Source of the DNA: Cryobacterium sinapicolor
GTDB taxonomy: Bacteria > Actinomycetota > Actinomycetes > Actinomycetales > Microbacteriaceae
Direction of reading: 5' to 3'
DNA length: 64,000 nucleotides
Assembly: GCF_004403465.1 (NCBI RefSeq)
Contig: NZ_SOGQ01000012.1
Span: 21,633 to 85,632 of the forward strand
Position 1 is the first letter of the stretch. Each line of letters opens with the position of its first letter. The position numbers were made by a program, and so were the translations under genes. The notes under the pieces are model-generated. The model ran no database searches. It was not told the DNA's origin and saw only the letters and a list, made by a program, of their open reading frames with translations. This document shows positions 26,532 to 37,857 of the stretch, piece after piece.

Positions 26532-27191
26532 ATGTCTTACGCAGATACCAAGACCACCAAGGGTCTCCTCGGCAAGAAGCTCGGCATGACGCAGGTATGG
26601 GACGAGAACAACAAGCTCGTTCCCGTCACCGTCATCGAGATCTCGCCCAACGTTGTCACCCAGATCCGCAGCAAGGACATCGACGGCTACGCCGGCGTCC
26701 AGATCGCTGCTGGGGCCATCGACCCGCGCAAGGTGAACAAGCCTTCCGCCGGACACTTCGAAAAGGCAGGCGTCACGCCTCGCCGCCACCTCACCGAGCT
26801 CCGCACTGCGGATGCCGCTGACTACACCCTGGGCCAGGAACTCACCGTTGACGGTGTGTTCGCTGCCGGCACCAAGGTCGACGTCATGGGCACCAGCAAG
26901 GGTAAGGGTTTCGCCGGTGTTATGAAGCGTCACAACTTCAAGGGTGTTTCCTCCTCTCACGGTTCGCACCGTAACCACCGCAAGCCCGGTTCCATCGGTG
27001 CTTCCTCGACCCCGAGCCGTGTCTTCAAGGGCATGCGCATGGCCGGTCGTATGGGTGGCGAGCGCGTCACTGTGCTGAACCTCAAGGTTCACGCCGTGGA
27101 TGCCGAGAAGGGCCTCCTGCTGGTCAAGGGTGCCGTTCCCGGCGCCAAGGGCCGCCTCGTATTCGTCCGCAATGCAGTGAAGGGAGCCTAG
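26532..27191 (+). CDS. rplC: 50S ribosomal protein L3
   Basis: Early 50S assembly protein at the 23S 3' domain, 219 residues. A 9-residue extension (MSYADTKTT) precedes the usual [11 protein letters not shown] start. The long loop near the peptidyl-transferase centre is visible at [13 protein letters not shown]. The usual S10 operon order is kept: rplD follows after four bases. Confidence 0.97.
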   Translation: MSYADTKTTKGLLGKKLGMTQVWDENNKLVPVTVIEISPNVVTQIRSKDIDGYAGVQIAAGAIDPRKVNKPSAGHFEKAGVTPRRHLTELRTADAADYTLGQELTVDGVFAAGTKVDVMGTSKGKGFAGVMKRHNFKGVSSSHGSHRNHRKPGSIGASSTPSRVFKGMRMAGRMGGERVTVLNLKVHAVDAEKGLLLVKGAVPGAKGRLVFVRNAVKGA

Positions 27192-27195
27192 TCGT

Positions 27196-27846
27196 ATGAC
27201 TACCTCACTCGATCTCATCGATGCCAAGGGTAAGAAGGCCGGCTCCGTTGAGCTGCCCGCCGAAATCTTTGACGTTCAGACCAACGTCCCGCTGATCCAC
27301 CAGGTCGTCGTCGCGCAGCTCGCTGCCGCACGTCAGGGAACGCACAAGACCAAGCGTCGTGGCGAAGTTTCCGGCTCCGGCCGCAAGCCGTTCAAGCAGA
27401 AGGGAACCGGTCGCGCCCGTCAGGGCTCGATTCGCGCCCCTCAGATGACCGGTGGTGGCATCGTCCACGGACCGACCCCGCGTAACTACGAACAGCGCAC
27501 TCCCAAGAAGATGATCGCGGCAGCACTGCGCGGATCCCTTTCTGACCGCGCTCGTGGTGACCGCCTGCACGTCGTGACCGCACTCTTCAGCGCCGAGACG
27601 CCCAGCACCAAGGGCGCCATCGAGCTGCTCAGCCAGATCGCCAGCAGCAAGCACGTGCTGGTCGTCCTGGAGCGCACCGACGAAATGACGCTGCGCAGCA
27701 TCCGCAACCTGCCGACGGTGCACGTTCTGCCGTGGGACCAGCTGAATGCCTATGACGTGCTCGTCAGCGACGACATTGTCTTCACCAAGGGCGCGTTCGA
27801 CGCGTTCGTGGCGAGCAAGACCAAGAAGGAAGAGGTGTCCGCATAA
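27196..27846 (+). CDS. rplD: 50S ribosomal protein L4
   Basis: Exit-tunnel protein and, in many bacteria, the autogenous repressor of the S10 operon. It has 216 residues. The extended loop segment [21 protein letters not shown] reaches the tunnel. Its last base overlaps the rplW start. The N-terminal portion [21 protein letters not shown] is typical of actinobacteria. Confidence 0.97.
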   Translation: MTTSLDLIDAKGKKAGSVELPAEIFDVQTNVPLIHQVVVAQLAAARQGTHKTKRRGEVSGSGRKPFKQKGTGRARQGSIRAPQMTGGGIVHGPTPRNYEQRTPKKMIAAALRGSLSDRARGDRLHVVTALFSAETPSTKGAIELLSQIASSKHVLVVLERTDEMTLRSIRNLPTVHVLPWDQLNAYDVLVSDDIVFTKGAFDAFVASKTKKEEVSA

Positions 27847-28148
27847 TGGCTACCCCGATCAACAAGGATCCCCGCGACGTCATCATCGCTCCGGTCGTCT
27901 CTGAGAAGAGCTATGGCCTGATCGACGAGGGCAAGTACACCTTCATCGTGGACCCGCGCTCGAACAAGACCGAAATCAAGCTCGCGATCGAAAAGATCTT
28001 CAAGGTGGAGGTCGCTTCGATCAACACCATGAACCGTATCGGCAAGACGCGTCGCACGAAGTTCGGTCAGGGCAAGCGCAAGGACACCAAGCGTGCCATC
28101 GTCACGCTCAAGTCCGGTTCCATTGACATCTTCACGGCCGTCGGCTAA
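27846..28148 (+). CDS. rplW: 50S ribosomal protein L23
   Basis: Protein at the tunnel exit that docks signal recognition particle and trigger factor. It has 100 residues, normal length. The core is [13 protein letters not shown], then [16 protein letters not shown]. The ATG overlaps the rplD stop by one base. The basic loop [19 protein letters not shown] contacts 23S rRNA. Confidence 0.97.
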   Translation: MATPINKDPRDVIIAPVVSEKSYGLIDEGKYTFIVDPRSNKTEIKLAIEKIFKVEVASINTMNRIGKTRRTKFGQGKRKDTKRAIVTLKSGSIDIFTAVG

Positions 28149-28173
28149 GCGGCGCGGACTAGAGGAATAAGAA

Positions 28174-29013
28174 ATGGCTATTCGTAAGTTCAAGCCCACG
28201 ACTCCCGGTCGTCGCGGTTCATCTGTTGCAGACTTCGCAGAGATCACCCGCTCCACGCCGGAGAAGTCCCTGCTTCGCCCCCTGTCCAAGACCGGTGGCC
28301 GTAACAACCAGGGTCGCATCACCACCCGTCACATCGGTGGTGGACACAAGCGCCAGTACCGTCTGATCGACTTCCGTCGTAACGACAAGGACGGCGTCAA
28401 CGCCAAGGTCGCTCACATCGAGTACGACCCGAACCGCACGGCGCGCATCGCGCTCCTGCACTTCATGGACGGCTCCAAGCGCTACATCATCGCCCCGAAC
28501 AAGCTGAACCAGGGCGACATCGTAGAGTCGGGCGCCGGTGCTGACATCAAGCCCGGCAACAACCTGCCGCTGAAGAACATCCCCACCGGTACCATCATCC
28601 ACGCGGTCGAACTGCGTCCGGGCGGTGGCGCCAAGATGGCCCGCTCCGCCGGATCGTCCGTTCGCCTCGTTGCGAAGGATGGCATCTACGCCCAGCTGCG
28701 CCTGCCGTCCGGAGAAATCCGCAACGTCGACGCCCGCTGCCGCGCCACGATCGGCGAGGTCGGCAACGCCGAGCAGTCGAACATCAACTGGGGCAAGGCC
28801 GGCCGTATGCGCTGGAAAGGCGTTCGCCCGACCGTTCGTGGTGTTGCCATGAACCCGGTCGACCACCCGCACGGTGGTGGTGAGGGTAAGACGTCCGGTG
28901 GACGTCACCCCGTCAGCCCTTGGGGCCAGAAAGAAGGGCGTACCCGCCACCCGAACAAGGAAAGCGACAAGCTCATCGTTCGTCGCCGTACCGTCGGCAA
29001 GAAGCGTAAGTAG
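28174..29013 (+). CDS. rplB: 50S ribosomal protein L2
   Basis: Large core protein near the peptidyl-transferase centre and required for subunit joining. It has 279 residues. The conserved [12 protein letters not shown] carries the essential histidine near the active site. [19 protein letters not shown] is the N-terminal OB-fold region. It follows rplW after 25 bases; the ribosome site is GAGGAATAAG. Confidence 0.98.
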   Translation: MAIRKFKPTTPGRRGSSVADFAEITRSTPEKSLLRPLSKTGGRNNQGRITTRHIGGGHKRQYRLIDFRRNDKDGVNAKVAHIEYDPNRTARIALLHFMDGSKRYIIAPNKLNQGDIVESGAGADIKPGNNLPLKNIPTGTIIHAVELRPGGGAKMARSAGSSVRLVAKDGIYAQLRLPSGEIRNVDARCRATIGEVGNAEQSNINWGKAGRMRWKGVRPTVRGVAMNPVDHPHGGGEGKTSGGRHPVSPWGQKEGRTRHPNKESDKLIVRRRTVGKKRK

Positions 29014-29022
29014 GAGTAGACG

Positions 29023-29304
29023 ATGCCACGCAGTCTCAAGAAAGGCCCGTTCGTTGACGACCACCTGCTTCGCAAGGTTGTCAAGGCGAACGAAGCCAGC
29101 AGCAAGAACGTAATCAAGACCTGGTCGCGCCGTTCGATGATCATCCCCGGCATGCTCGGGCACACCATCGCCGTGCACGACGGACGCAAGCACATCCCGG
29201 TGTTCGTCACCGAGAGCATGGTCGGGCACAAGCTCGGCGAGTTTGCGCCCACCCGCACCTTCCGTGGACACGTGAAGGACGACAAGAAGGGCCGTCGCCG
29301 CTAA
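29023..29304 (+). CDS. rpsS: 30S ribosomal protein S19
   Basis: Head protein that contacts S13 and the A-site tRNA region. It has 93 residues. [19 protein letters not shown] and the [16 protein letters not shown] motif are diagnostic. It lies nine bases after rplB with a GGAGTAGACG site and is followed by rplV after 26 bases. Confidence 0.97.
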   Translation: MPRSLKKGPFVDDHLLRKVVKANEASSKNVIKTWSRRSMIIPGMLGHTIAVHDGRKHIPVFVTESMVGHKLGEFAPTRTFRGHVKDDKKGRRR

Positions 29305-29330
29305 CGCGGGGACGTGAAGGAGGATAAGAA

Positions 29331-29696
29331 ATGGTGGAGTCGATCGCACGCGTGCGTCACATCCGCGTTACCCCCCAGAAGGCTCGTCGCGTCGTCAACC
29401 TGATCCGCGGCAAGCAGGCCTTCGAGGCTCTGGGAATTCTGAAGTTCGCGCCGCAGGGCGCGAGCGACCCGGTGTACAAGCTGGTTGCCTCGGCAATCGC
29501 CAACGCCCGAGTCAAGGCTGATGCAGCCAACACCTTCCTCGACGAGCAGGACCTGTTCGTCAGCCAGGCGTTCGTTGATGAGGGTACGACCCTCAAGCGT
29601 TTCCAGGCCCGTGCACAGGGTCGCGCATTCCAGATCAAGAAGCGCACGAGCCACATCACGGTTGTGCTCGCCACTCCTGAGGAGGGTACGAAGTAA
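29331..29696 (+). CDS. rplV: 50S ribosomal protein L22
   Basis: Exit-tunnel protein whose hairpin lines the constriction. It has 121 residues. The beginning [20 protein letters not shown] and the tip [20 protein letters not shown] are clear. The hairpin appears wild type, with none of the known macrolide-type deletions. The stop overlaps the rpsC start by one base (TAATG). Confidence 0.97.
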   Translation: MVESIARVRHIRVTPQKARRVVNLIRGKQAFEALGILKFAPQGASDPVYKLVASAIANARVKADAANTFLDEQDLFVSQAFVDEGTTLKRFQARAQGRAFQIKKRTSHITVVLATPEEGTK

Positions 29697-30457
29697 TGGG
29701 TCAGAAAGTAAACCCCTATGGCTTCCGTCTGGGAATCACGACCGACCACGTGTCGCGTTGGTTCTCTGACAGCACGAAGCCGGGCCAGCGTTACAGCGAC
29801 TTCGTCGCTGAGGACGTCAAGATCCGCCGCCTGTTGAGCACCAGCCTCGACCGCGCCGGCGTGTCCCGCATCGAGATCGAGCGCACTCGTGACCGCGTTC
29901 GCGTCGACATCCACACCGCCCGTCCGGGCATTGTGATCGGTCGCCGCGGCGCGGAGGCCGAGCGCATCCGCTCCGACCTCGAGAAGCTCACCGCCAAGCA
30001 GATCCAGCTGAACATCCTCGAGGTGAAGAACCCCGAGGTGGACGCTCAGCTCGTCGCCCAGGGCATCGCCGAGCAGCTTTCCGCTCGTGTGGCATTCCGC
30101 CGCGCGATGCGTAAGGGCCTGCAGGGTGCCCAGCGCGCCGGCGCCAAGGGTGTTCGCATCCAGGTGTCCGGTCGTTTAGGTGGCGCCGAGATGAGCCGTT
30201 CGGAGTTCTACCGCGAAGGCCGTGTGCCCCTGCACACCCTGCGCGCGAACATCGACTACGGCTTCTACGAAGCCAAGACCACCTTCGGCCGCATCGGCGT
30301 GAAGGTCTGGATCTACAAGGGCGACATCACCAACAAGGAACTCGCTCGCGAGCAGGCCAACGCTAAGTCGTCCCGCCCCGAGCGTCGTGACGACCGACCG
30401 CGTCGTGCGCCCCGCGCAGAGGCAGCGGCACCGGTTGCAGCAGGAGTTGAGGCATAA
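29696..30457 (+). CDS. rpsC: 30S ribosomal protein S3
   Basis: Head protein at the mRNA entry site with helicase-associated function. It has 253 residues, longer than the 230 of E. coli because of an Arg/Pro/Ala-rich tail ([18 protein letters not shown]). The KH motif [19 protein letters not shown] is intact. rplP begins two bases later. Confidence 0.97.
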   Translation: MGQKVNPYGFRLGITTDHVSRWFSDSTKPGQRYSDFVAEDVKIRRLLSTSLDRAGVSRIEIERTRDRVRVDIHTARPGIVIGRRGAEAERIRSDLEKLTAKQIQLNILEVKNPEVDAQLVAQGIAEQLSARVAFRRAMRKGLQGAQRAGAKGVRIQVSGRLGGAEMSRSEFYREGRVPLHTLRANIDYGFYEAKTTFGRIGVKVWIYKGDITNKELAREQANAKSSRPERRDDRPRRAPRAEAAAPVAAGVEA

Positions 30458-30459
30458 CC

Positions 30460-30878
<419 letters not shown>

Positions 30879-30879
<1 letters not shown>

Positions 30880-31214
30880 TGGCGATCGGATCCAAGGAGC
30901 TCGCCTCAGTCGAGCTCGACACTTTTGAAAACGAGCGGTTGTTCGATGAGCTGAAGAAGGCGAAGGAAGAACTCTTCAACCTTCGCTTCCAGTCGGCCAC
31001 CGGCCAGCTCGAGAGCCACGGCCGCCTCCGCGCGGTCAAGCGCGACATCGCTCGCATCTACACGGTTCTCCGTGAGCGCGAGTTGGGTATTCGCCCGACT
31101 CCCGCACCAGTCGAGGCTCCGGCCAAGGCTGAGAAGAAGACCAAGAAGGCCAAGCCTGCTGTGAAGTCTGACGACTCCGCTGAGGCCGACGCCGCCCAGA
31201 CGAAGGAGGCCTAG
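30879..31214 (+). CDS. rpmC: 50S ribosomal protein L29 with C-terminal tail
   Basis: Tunnel-exit protein. I use ATG 30879, which overlaps the rplP stop and follows GCGAGGAGGGC, giving 111 residues; a longer upstream frame would overlap rplP. The classic L29 core is the first 70 residues ([18 protein letters not shown] then [20 protein letters not shown]). A further 35 residues form a Lys/Ala tail ([14 protein letters not shown], then acidic), absent from most bacteria. Confidence 0.95.
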
Positions 31215-31216
31215 TC

Positions 31217-31516
31217 ATGGCGAAGACTGACGATAAGGTCGTCGCTGTCGAGGCTGAGGCTCTCGTTCGCGGCTACCGCAAGACGCTGCGTGGTTACGTG
31301 ACCAGCGACAAGATGGACAAGACCATCGTTGTCGAGGTCGAAGACCGCGTGAAGCACCCGTTGTACGGCAAGGTCATCCGCCGTACGTCCAAGCTGAAGG
31401 TCCACGACGAGGCGAACATCGCCGGCGTCGGCGACCTGGTCCTGATCAGTGAGACCCGTCCGCTGAGCGCCACCAAGCGCTTCCGCCTGGTCGAGATCCT
31501 CGAGAAGGCCAAGTAA
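31217..31516 (+). CDS. rpsQ: 30S ribosomal protein S17
   Basis: OB-fold protein of the 30S body, 99 residues. The core is [20 protein letters not shown] then [17 protein letters not shown] 17-residue acidic extension precedes it. It lies two bases after rpmC. The gap to rplN is 33 bases with a GAAGGAG site. Confidence 0.97.
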   Translation: MAKTDDKVVAVEAEALVRGYRKTLRGYVTSDKMDKTIVVEVEDRVKHPLYGKVIRRTSKLKVHDEANIAGVGDLVLISETRPLSATKRFRLVEILEKAK

Positions 31517-31549
31517 GCCTCGCGCTTACTTGATAGAAGGAGTTAAAAA

Positions 31550-31918
31550 GTGCTTCAGCAAGAATCACGACTCAAGGTTGCCGACAACACGGGTGCCAAG
31601 GAGCTGTTGACCATTCGCGTGCTCGGCGGCTCCGGCCGTCGCTACGCCGGACTGGGCGACACGATCGTCGCCACGGTCAAGGACGCGATCCCGGGCGGCA
31701 ACGTCAAGAAGGGCGACGTCGTCAAGGCCGTCGTCGTTCGCGTCAAAAAGCAGACCCGTCGTCCAGACGGTTCGTACATCAAGTTCGATGAGAACGCCGC
31801 AGTGATTTTGAAGAACGAAGGTGACCCCCGCGGCACCCGAATCTTCGGACCGGTCGGTCGCGAGCTTCGCGACAAGAAGTTCATGAAGATCATCTCGCTG
31901 GCACCGGAGGTTATCTAA
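31550..31918 (+). CDS. rplN: 50S ribosomal protein L14
   Basis: Inter-subunit bridge protein, 122 residues, fully conserved length. [19 protein letters not shown] and the C-terminal [23 protein letters not shown] are diagnostic. It begins at GTG 31550. Confidence 0.97.
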   Translation: MLQQESRLKVADNTGAKELLTIRVLGGSGRRYAGLGDTIVATVKDAIPGGNVKKGDVVKAVVVRVKKQTRRPDGSYIKFDENAAVILKNEGDPRGTRIFGPVGRELRDKKFMKIISLAPEVI

Positions 31919-31921
31919 ATC

Positions 31922-32281
31922 ATGGCCAGACTCAAAAAGGGTGACCTCGTAGAGGTCATCACCGGCCGCACCCAGGCCCGCGGCGGAGACCGTGGCAAGC
32001 AGGGTAAGGTCATCGCCGTCCTGGTGGAGAAGAACAGGGTCCTCGTCGAGGGAATCAACTTCGTCACCAAGCACGTCCGCGTGGGCCAGACCCAGCGCGG
32101 CACCAAGACCGGCGGCATCGAGACCATGGAGGCACCGATTCACGTGTCCAACGTGGCCCTCGTCGACCCGGAGACCAAGAAGCCGACTCGCGTCGGCTTC
32201 CGCCTCGAAGAAGTAACGAAGGATGGCGTCACCAAGACGGTCCGCATCCGTTACGCCAAGAAGTCAGGGAAGGACCTCTGA
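31922..32281 (+). CDS. rplX: 50S ribosomal protein L24
   Basis: Assembly initiator for the 50S subunit near the tunnel exit, 119 residues with a KOW motif ([20 protein letters not shown]). The final base of its stop is the first base of the rplE ATG. It follows rplN after three bases. Confidence 0.97.
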   Translation: MARLKKGDLVEVITGRTQARGGDRGKQGKVIAVLVEKNRVLVEGINFVTKHVRVGQTQRGTKTGGIETMEAPIHVSNVALVDPETKKPTRVGFRLEEVTKDGVTKTVRIRYAKKSGKDL

Positions 32282-32889
32282 TGACCGACACTTCAGTTGC
32301 AGCAACAGAAGCAGAAGCGACCGTCGAGGCAGTCCTGCCGCGTCTCAAGCAGAAGTACCGCGACGAGATCATGGCTCAGCTCAGCAAGGACCTCGGTTTC
32401 ACCAACGTTCACCAGATTCCGAATCTGGTCAAGATCGTTGTGAACATGGGTGTCGGCGAGGCAGCACGCGACGGCAAGATCATGGATGGCGCCGTCTCCG
32501 ACCTCACCAAGATCACCGGTCAGAAGCCGCAGGTCACCAAGGCCCGCAAGTCGATCGCGCAGTTCAAACTGCGCGAAGGACAGCCCATCGGCACGCACGT
32601 CACACTTCGTGGCGACCGCATGTGGGAGTTCCTCGACCGGCTCCTGAGCCTGGCGCTTCCGCGCATCCGCGACTTCCGCGGTCTGAGCGACAAGCAGTTC
32701 GATGGCAGCGGTAACTACACCTTCGGTTTGACCGAGCAGGTCATGTTCCACGAAATCGACCAGGACCGGATCGACCGTATCCGCGGTATGGATATCACGG
32801 TTGTGACGACGGCCAAGAACAACGAAGAAGGTCGCGCGCTGCTCAAGGCGCTGGGCTTCCCGTTCAAGACGGCCGAAAACACCAAGTAA
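32281..32889 (+). CDS. rplE: 50S ribosomal protein L5
   Basis: 5S rRNA-binding protein of the central protuberance, 202 residues. An N-terminal extension ([17 protein letters not shown]) precedes the usual [13 protein letters not shown]. The conserved [12 protein letters not shown] and [18 protein letters not shown] are present. In most bacteria rpsN follows. Here 119 bases without a gene follow, with a perfect hairpin. Confidence 0.97.
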   Translation: MTDTSVAATEAEATVEAVLPRLKQKYRDEIMAQLSKDLGFTNVHQIPNLVKIVVNMGVGEAARDGKIMDGAVSDLTKITGQKPQVTKARKSIAQFKLREGQPIGTHVTLRGDRMWEFLDRLLSLALPRIRDFRGLSDKQFDGSGNYTFGLTEQVMFHEIDQDRIDRIRGMDITVVTTAKNNEEGRALLKALGFPFKTAENTK

Positions 32890-32921
32890 AGTAGCTCTTT
32901 GGCTCTTGTAGTAAAAAACCC

Positions 32922-32945
32922 GGGGCTGGACAACCGTCCAGCCCC
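32922..32945 (+). terminator. Perfect hairpin at the place where rpsN normally lies
   Basis: GGGGCTGGAC-AACC-GTCCAGCCCC is a 10-bp stem with a 4-base loop between rplE and rpsH. No T-run follows, but an A-run precedes it, so it is also terminator-like on the opposite strand. The 119-base gap contains no S14-like small frame on either strand that I could find. Confidence 0.7.
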
Positions 32946-33008
32946 ACCACGACCAAGGTCGTCACCCGTGTAAAGGATGAACGAAACCAGGCGAGAAAGG
33001 CACCACAA

Positions 33009-33407
33009 ATGACAATGACAGATCCGGTCGCAGACATGCTGACCAGACTGCGCAACGCTAACTCGGCGTTCCACGACACCGTGTCCATGCCGCACAGCAA
33101 GCTCAAAGCGAACATCGCGGACATCCTCAAGGCCCAGGGTTACATCTCGGCATGGGACGTCAAGGATGCAGTGGTCGGCAAGACCCTCACGCTCAACCTC
33201 AAGTTTGGTCCGAACCGCGAGCGTTCCATCGTCGGCATCAAGCGGGTTTCCAAGCCCGGCCTGCGCGTGTACGCCAAGTCGACCGAAATCCCCACCGTTC
33301 TCGGTGGCCTCGGCGTTGCCATCCTGTCCACCTCCAGCGGTCTGCTCACCGACCGTCAGGCCGAGAAGAAGGGCGTAGGCGGAGAAGTACTCGCCTACGT
33401 GTGGTAG
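33009..33407 (+). CDS. rpsH: 30S ribosomal protein S8
   Basis: Central-domain assembly protein and, in some bacteria, the repressor of the spc operon. It has 132 residues: [18 protein letters not shown] at the start and [20 protein letters not shown] at the end. ATG 33009 has GAAAGG upstream. It is followed by rplF six bases after its stop. Confidence 0.97.
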   Translation: MTMTDPVADMLTRLRNANSAFHDTVSMPHSKLKANIADILKAQGYISAWDVKDAVVGKTLTLNLKFGPNRERSIVGIKRVSKPGLRVYAKSTEIPTVLGGLGVAILSTSSGLLTDRQAEKKGVGGEVLAYVW

Positions 33408-33413
33408 CTGACA

Positions 33414-33950
33414 ATGTCACGTATTGGAAGACTCCCCATCCCGATTCCCGCGGATGTCACGGTCGCCACTGAAGGCCAGCGCGTCAACGTCAAGGGTCCG
33501 AAGGGTGAGCTCGCGCTCACCGTCGCGAACCCCATCGAGGTCAAGATCGAGGACGGCCACGTCGTCGTCACCCGCCCGAACGACGAGCGCAACTCGCGTT
33601 CGCTGCACGGATTGACCCGCACGCTGATCGCAAACCAGATCATCGGGGTGACGGTGGGTTACACCAAGTCCCTCGAGATCGTCGGTACCGGTTACCGCGT
33701 CGCCCAGAAGGGCAGCTCGATCGAGTTCGCCCTCGGCTTCTCGCACCCGGTCCTCGTCGAGGCACCTGCCGGTATCACCCTCACCGTGGAGAGCGTCAAC
33801 CGCCTCACGGTCGGTGGCATCGACAAGCAGGCTGTCGGCGAGGTCGCCGCCAACATCCGTAAGATTCGCAAGCCGGAGCCCTACAAGGGCAAGGGTGTGC
33901 GTTACGCCGGCGAGATTGTTCGCCGCAAGGCCGGAAAGAGTGGTAAGTAA
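33414..33950 (+). CDS. rplF: 50S ribosomal protein L6
   Basis: Protein beside the factor-binding stalk, 178 residues with the two-fold repeat. [15 protein letters not shown] and the C-terminal [16 protein letters not shown] are diagnostic. It lies between rpsH and rplR, two bases before the latter. Confidence 0.97.
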   Translation: MSRIGRLPIPIPADVTVATEGQRVNVKGPKGELALTVANPIEVKIEDGHVVVTRPNDERNSRSLHGLTRTLIANQIIGVTVGYTKSLEIVGTGYRVAQKGSSIEFALGFSHPVLVEAPAGITLTVESVNRLTVGGIDKQAVGEVAANIRKIRKPEPYKGKGVRYAGEIVRRKAGKSGK

Positions 33951-33952
33951 CC

Positions 33953-34324
33953 ATGGGTCTCGGAACTAGAGGTAAGAGCAAGGCTGCTGCCCGCGGACGC
34001 AGGCACACACGTCTTCGCAAGAAGATCGAGGGGACCGCGCTTCGTCCGCGTCTCGTCGTGACCCGTTCGGCTCGCCACGTGTTCGTGCAGGTCGTCGATG
34101 ACAGCAAGGGCTTCACCCTTGCCTCGGCGTCCACGCTCGAAGACGGTCTGCGCACCTTCGATGGTGACAAGACCGCCAAGGCCCGTAAGGTCGGCGAACT
34201 CGTCGCCGAACGTGCGAAGGCCGCCGGCATCGAAGCCGTCGTATTTGACCGTGGCGGAAGCAAGTACGCAGGACGCGTCGCTGCGATCGCCGATGGAGCT
34301 CGAGAGGGTGGATTGAACCTGTGA
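33953..34324 (+). CDS. rplR: 50S ribosomal protein L18
   Basis: 5S rRNA-binding protein, 123 residues. [20 protein letters not shown] and [25 protein letters not shown] are conserved. Four bases overlap with the following rpsE (GTGA). Confidence 0.97.
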   Translation: MGLGTRGKSKAAARGRRHTRLRKKIEGTALRPRLVVTRSARHVFVQVVDDSKGFTLASASTLEDGLRTFDGDKTAKARKVGELVAERAKAAGIEAVVFDRGGSKYAGRVAAIADGAREGGLNL

Positions 34325-35031
34325 GCACTGAAACCGCTAGCACAGCAACCAAGGAGACCGTGGTGGCTGCAGAGGCACCCGTCGAAACCGCTGCCTCAAC
34401 GGCACCTGCCCAGAACGAGCCTCGTGAGGCTCGTCGTGGCGGCCGTGAGCGCAACCCGAACAAGGACCGCGGAAGCCGCGATGCCGACAAGAGCCAGTTC
34501 CTGGAGCGCGTCGTCACCATCAACCGCGTTTCCAAGGTGGTGAAGGGTGGTCGTCGCTTCAGCTTCACCGCCCTCGTCGTCGTCGGTGACGGAAACGGCC
34601 TCGTCGGCGTTGGATACGGCAAGGCCCGCGAGGTGCCGACCGCCATTTCCAAGGGTGTCGAGGAAGCGAAGAAGAACTTCTTCCGCGTGCCCCGCGTCGG
34701 CCTGACCATCCCGCACCCCGTGCAGGGTGAAGCCGCAGCCGGCGTCGTCCTGCTGCGTCCCGCCGCTGCCGGTACCGGCGTCATCGCCGGTGGCCCGGTG
34801 CGCGCCGTTCTCGAGTGCGCAGGCATCCACGATGTCCTGAGCAAGTCGCTCGGTTCGTCGAACACCATCAACATCGTTCACGCCACCGTCGAGGCCCTGC
34901 ACCAGCTCGAAGAGCCGCGTGCGGTTGCCGCTCGTCGTGGCCTCGCGTACGAAGACGTCGCTCCGGCGCGCTTCCTGCGTGCCGACGCCGCCGCAGCAGC
35001 AGCTGCAGCGGCAGCAAAGGCAGGTGCCTGA
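34321..35031 (+). CDS. rpsE: 30S ribosomal protein S5 with extended ends
   Basis: Accuracy-determining protein of the 30S body. It has 236 residues against about 166 in E. coli. The first 55 residues are an Ala/Thr/Glu- and Arg-rich extension, and the C-terminus ends in a poly-Ala tail. The S5 core begins near [20 protein letters not shown]. The conserved [19 protein letters not shown] and [14 protein letters not shown] are intact. GTG 34321 overlaps rplR; the stop overlaps the rpmD ATG. Confidence 0.97.
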   Translation: MSTETASTATKETVVAAEAPVETAASTAPAQNEPREARRGGRERNPNKDRGSRDADKSQFLERVVTINRVSKVVKGGRRFSFTALVVVGDGNGLVGVGYGKAREVPTAISKGVEEAKKNFFRVPRVGLTIPHPVQGEAAAGVVLLRPAAAGTGVIAGGPVRAVLECAGIHDVLSKSLGSSNTINIVHATVEALHQLEEPRAVAARRGLAYEDVAPARFLRADAAAAAAAAAAKAGA

Positions 35032-35213
35032 TGGCTCGCCTCAAAGTGACACAGATCAAGTCCAAAATTAGTGAGAAGCAGAACCAGCGCGACACGCTTC
35101 GCAGCCTGGGTCTCAAGCGCATTGGCGCGGTCACGATTCGCGAGGACAACTCGCAGAACCGCGGCTACGTCAACACCGTTGCTCACCTCGTAAAGGTCGA
35201 GGAGATTGACTAA
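35031..35213 (+). CDS. rpmD: 50S ribosomal protein L30
   Basis: Small 50S protein of 60 residues ([20 protein letters not shown] at the start). The ATG overlaps the rpsE stop (TGATG) and its own stop overlaps the rplO start by one base. A longer frame upstream is not the gene because it runs within rpsE. Confidence 0.97.
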   Translation: MARLKVTQIKSKISEKQNQRDTLRSLGLKRIGAVTIREDNSQNRGYVNTVAHLVKVEEID

Positions 35214-35770
35214 TGGCTGACGAGAAGGAAGCTGCCACCGCAGCCGCCAAGCCCGCCACTGCAAAGAAGGCAGCCCCCAAGAAGGCAACCACCGCCAAGG
35301 TCGCAGTGAAGTCTGCTCCGACCGAGAAGCGCGAGCAGGTCCTGAAGGTTCACCACCTTCGCCCCGCCCCCGGAGCCAAGAAGTCGCGCATGCGCGTCGG
35401 TCGTGGTGAAGGTTCCAAGGGTAAGACCGCCGGCCGTGGTACCAAGGGCACGAAGGCGCGCTACAACGTGCGCATCGGGTTCGAGGGTGGCCAGATGCCG
35501 CTGCACATGCGTACTCCGAAGCTGCGCGGGTTCAAGAACCCGTTCCGCGTCGAGTACCAGGTCGTCAACCTCGAGAAGCTCGCCGAGCTGTACCCGAACG
35601 GCGGCGATGTAACCATCGCCGACCTGGTCGCCAAGGGTGCCGTTCGCGACAACGAGAAGGTCAAGGTTCTCGGCAATGGTGACATTGCGGTTAAGCTGAA
35701 CATTGCAGTGGATAAGGTCTCCGGCTCAGCAGAGCAGAAGATCGTCGCTGCGGGTGGCTCAATCAAGTAA
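35213..35770 (+). CDS. rplO: 50S ribosomal protein L15 with N-terminal extension
   Basis: Core 50S assembly protein. It has 185 residues; the first 40 form an Ala/Lys extension ([17 protein letters not shown]) before the usual [20 protein letters not shown]. The glycine-rich [20 protein letters not shown] and [14 protein letters not shown] motifs are intact. It ends the spc-like block; an inverted repeat with a T-run separates it from secY. Confidence 0.97.
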   Translation: MADEKEAATAAAKPATAKKAAPKKATTAKVAVKSAPTEKREQVLKVHHLRPAPGAKKSRMRVGRGEGSKGKTAGRGTKGTKARYNVRIGFEGGQMPLHMRTPKLRGFKNPFRVEYQVVNLEKLAELYPNGGDVTIADLVAKGAVRDNEKVKVLGNGDIAVKLNIAVDKVSGSAEQKIVAAGGSIK

Positions 35771-35786
35771 GTCCGTAGACGCTGAG

Positions 35787-35846
35787 CGAGCTTGTCGAGG
35801 CCACCAATCGAAATCTTTCGATGCTGGACTCGACAAGCTCGTTTTT
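35787..35846 (+). terminator. Nested palindrome with T-run between rplO and secY
   Basis: CGAGCTTGTCGAG (35787-35799) pairs perfectly with CTCGACAAGCTCG (35829-35841), 13 bp, followed by TTTTT. Inside the 29-base loop is a second stem, ATCGAAA-TC-TTTCGAT. The core is the same GAGC.TGTCGA found at 2911 and 20516. It could attenuate transcription between ribosomal genes and secY. Confidence 0.75.
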
Positions 35847-35868
35847 CACGTTATTAACTGGAGGCATT

Positions 35869-37191
35869 GTGTTCAGCGCCATCGCGCGGATCTTCCGCAC
35901 ACCCGACCTGCGCAGGAAAATCGGGTTCAGCCTGGGTATCGTCGCCCTGTTCCGACTGGGTTCGTTCATTCCTGCCCCCTTCGTCGACTTCGGAAACGTT
36001 CAATCGTGTCTGGCGGCGAACCAGGACGCCAGCGGCCTCTACGAGCTCGTGAACCTCTTCAGCGGCGGCGCTCTGCTGCAGCTGTCGGTCTTCGCGCTCG
36101 GCATCATGCCGTACATCACGGCCTCGATCATCGTGCAGCTGCTGCGCGTGGTCATCCCACACTTCGAGACCCTGCACAAGGAGGGCGCGTCCGGACAGGG
36201 CACGCTCACCCAGTACACCCGGTACCTCACCATCGCCCTCGCGATCCTCCAGTCGACGACGCTGATCACCGTGGCCCGCAGCGGTGCGCTCTACGGCACG
36301 TCCGCCAGCGCCGAGTGCTCCCAGTTGCTCACCAACGACGCCTGGTACGCCATCATGCTGATGGTCATCACCATGACCGCCGGCACCGGCCTGATCATGT
36401 GGATGGGCGAGCTCATCACCGAGCGCGGCATCGGCAACGGCATGTCGCTGTTGATCTTCACCTCCATCGCTGCCCTGTTCCCCGGTTCGCTGGCCTCCAT
36501 CGGCCAGCAGAAGGGCCTTGACATCCTGATGATCGTGATCGCGGTCGGTCTGGTCGTGGTAGCGGCCGTGGTCTTCGTCGAGCAGTCCCAGCGTCGCATC
36601 CCGGTGCAGTACGCCAAGCGGATGGTCGGACGCCGCACCTACGGCGGCAACAACACGTACATCCCGATCAAGGTGAACATGGCCGGCGTCGTGCCCGTCA
36701 TCTTCGCGTCGTCGCTGCTGTACCTGCCCGCCCTGATCGCACAGTTCAACCAGCCCGCCGCCGGACAGGCGCCGGCAGCATGGGTCAACTGGGTCACCAA
36801 CAACCTCACGCAGGGCAACGACCCGCTCTACATGGCGCTGTACTTCCTCCTCATCGTCGGATTCACCTACTTCTATGTTGCGATCACCTTCAACCCCGAA
36901 GAGGTCGCTGACAACATGAAGAAGTACGGCGGATTCATTCCGGGCATCCGTGCCGGTCGTCCGACCGCCGAATACCTGGACTTCGTTCTCACCCGGGTGA
37001 CGCTGCCCGGTGCCCTGTACCTTGGCCTGATCGCCCTGTTGCCGCTGATCGCGTTCTCCGCGATCGGAGCCGACCAGAACTTCCCGTTCGGTGGAGCCAG
37101 CATCCTGATCGTCGTCGGTGTCGGACTCGAGACGGTCAAGCAGATCGATGCGCAACTCCAACAGCGTCACTACGAAGGGCTCCTCCGATGA
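35869..37191 (+). CDS. secY: Protein translocase subunit SecY
   Basis: Central channel of the Sec translocon with ten membrane helices. I take GTG 35869 as the start (GGAGG six bases upstream), giving 440 residues. A longer start would place the N-terminus inside the palindrome. Motifs are [19 protein letters not shown] at the start, a plug-type region near residues 60-75, and the conserved [16 protein letters not shown] cytosolic loop. It overlaps adk by four bases. Confidence 0.97.
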   Translation: MFSAIARIFRTPDLRRKIGFSLGIVALFRLGSFIPAPFVDFGNVQSCLAANQDASGLYELVNLFSGGALLQLSVFALGIMPYITASIIVQLLRVVIPHFETLHKEGASGQGTLTQYTRYLTIALAILQSTTLITVARSGALYGTSASAECSQLLTNDAWYAIMLMVITMTAGTGLIMWMGELITERGIGNGMSLLIFTSIAALFPGSLASIGQQKGLDILMIVIAVGLVVVAAVVFVEQSQRRIPVQYAKRMVGRRTYGGNNTYIPIKVNMAGVVPVIFASSLLYLPALIAQFNQPAAGQAPAAWVNWVTNNLTQGNDPLYMALYFLLIVGFTYFYVAITFNPEEVADNMKKYGGFIPGIRAGRPTAEYLDFVLTRVTLPGALYLGLIALLPLIAFSAIGADQNFPFGGASILIVVGVGLETVKQIDAQLQQRHYEGLLR

Positions 37192-37802
37192 CCCGTTTGC
37201 TGCTGATCGGCCCGCCTGGCGCGGGCAAGGGAACCCAGGCGGAGCGCCTGTCCGAGGCGTTCGATGTTCCGGCCATCTCGACGGGTGACATTTTTCGCTT
37301 CAACGTGAAGAACGACACCGCGCTCGGGCTCCAGGTCAAGGCATTCATGGATGCCGGTGCGTACGTTCCCGATTCCCTCACCAACGAGATCGTGTCCGAC
37401 CGGCTGCAGAAGCCCGACGCCGTGCAGGGGTTCCTCCTCGACGGCTACCCGCGTACGCAGGAACAGGTCCTGGAACTGGACCGGCTGCTCGAGGCCGACG
37501 GTACCGCACTCGATGCCGTCGTGCTGATCGTCGCCGACACCGAGGAGGTCGTCGCCCGGCTTCTCAAGCGTGCCGCCGAACAGGGTCGTGCGGATGACAC
37601 CGCCGACGTCATCCGGCACCGGCTCGCCGTTTACGAGGAGCAGACCGCTCCACTGATCGACATCTATTCCTCCCGCGGCCTCGTGGTCACGGTCGACGGC
37701 CTCGGAGCCGTCGATGAGGTGACCGGTCGCATCCTCGAGGCCCTGGCCCAGCGCGGAGTCGCCGTGCCCGTGACCAGCGGAGACGCAGCCAGCGCCTCCT
37801 AA
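37188..37802 (+). CDS. adk: Adenylate kinase
   Basis: Interconverts AMP, ADP and ATP. It has 204 residues, the short form without the zinc LID insertion. P-loop [14 protein letters not shown] is at residues 7-20, then [13 protein letters not shown] and [13 protein letters not shown] for AMP binding. ATG 37188 overlaps the secY stop. The secY-adk-map order is typical of actinobacteria. Confidence 0.97.
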   Translation: MTRLLLIGPPGAGKGTQAERLSEAFDVPAISTGDIFRFNVKNDTALGLQVKAFMDAGAYVPDSLTNEIVSDRLQKPDAVQGFLLDGYPRTQEQVLELDRLLEADGTALDAVVLIVADTEEVVARLLKRAAEQGRADDTADVIRHRLAVYEEQTAPLIDIYSSRGLVVTVDGLGAVDEVTGRILEALAQRGVAVPVTSGDAASAS

Positions 37803-37857
37803 CCCGGTCGTGCACGTTCAGCGGGCACGACCTCAGCAGTTTGCAGAGATTTTCACA

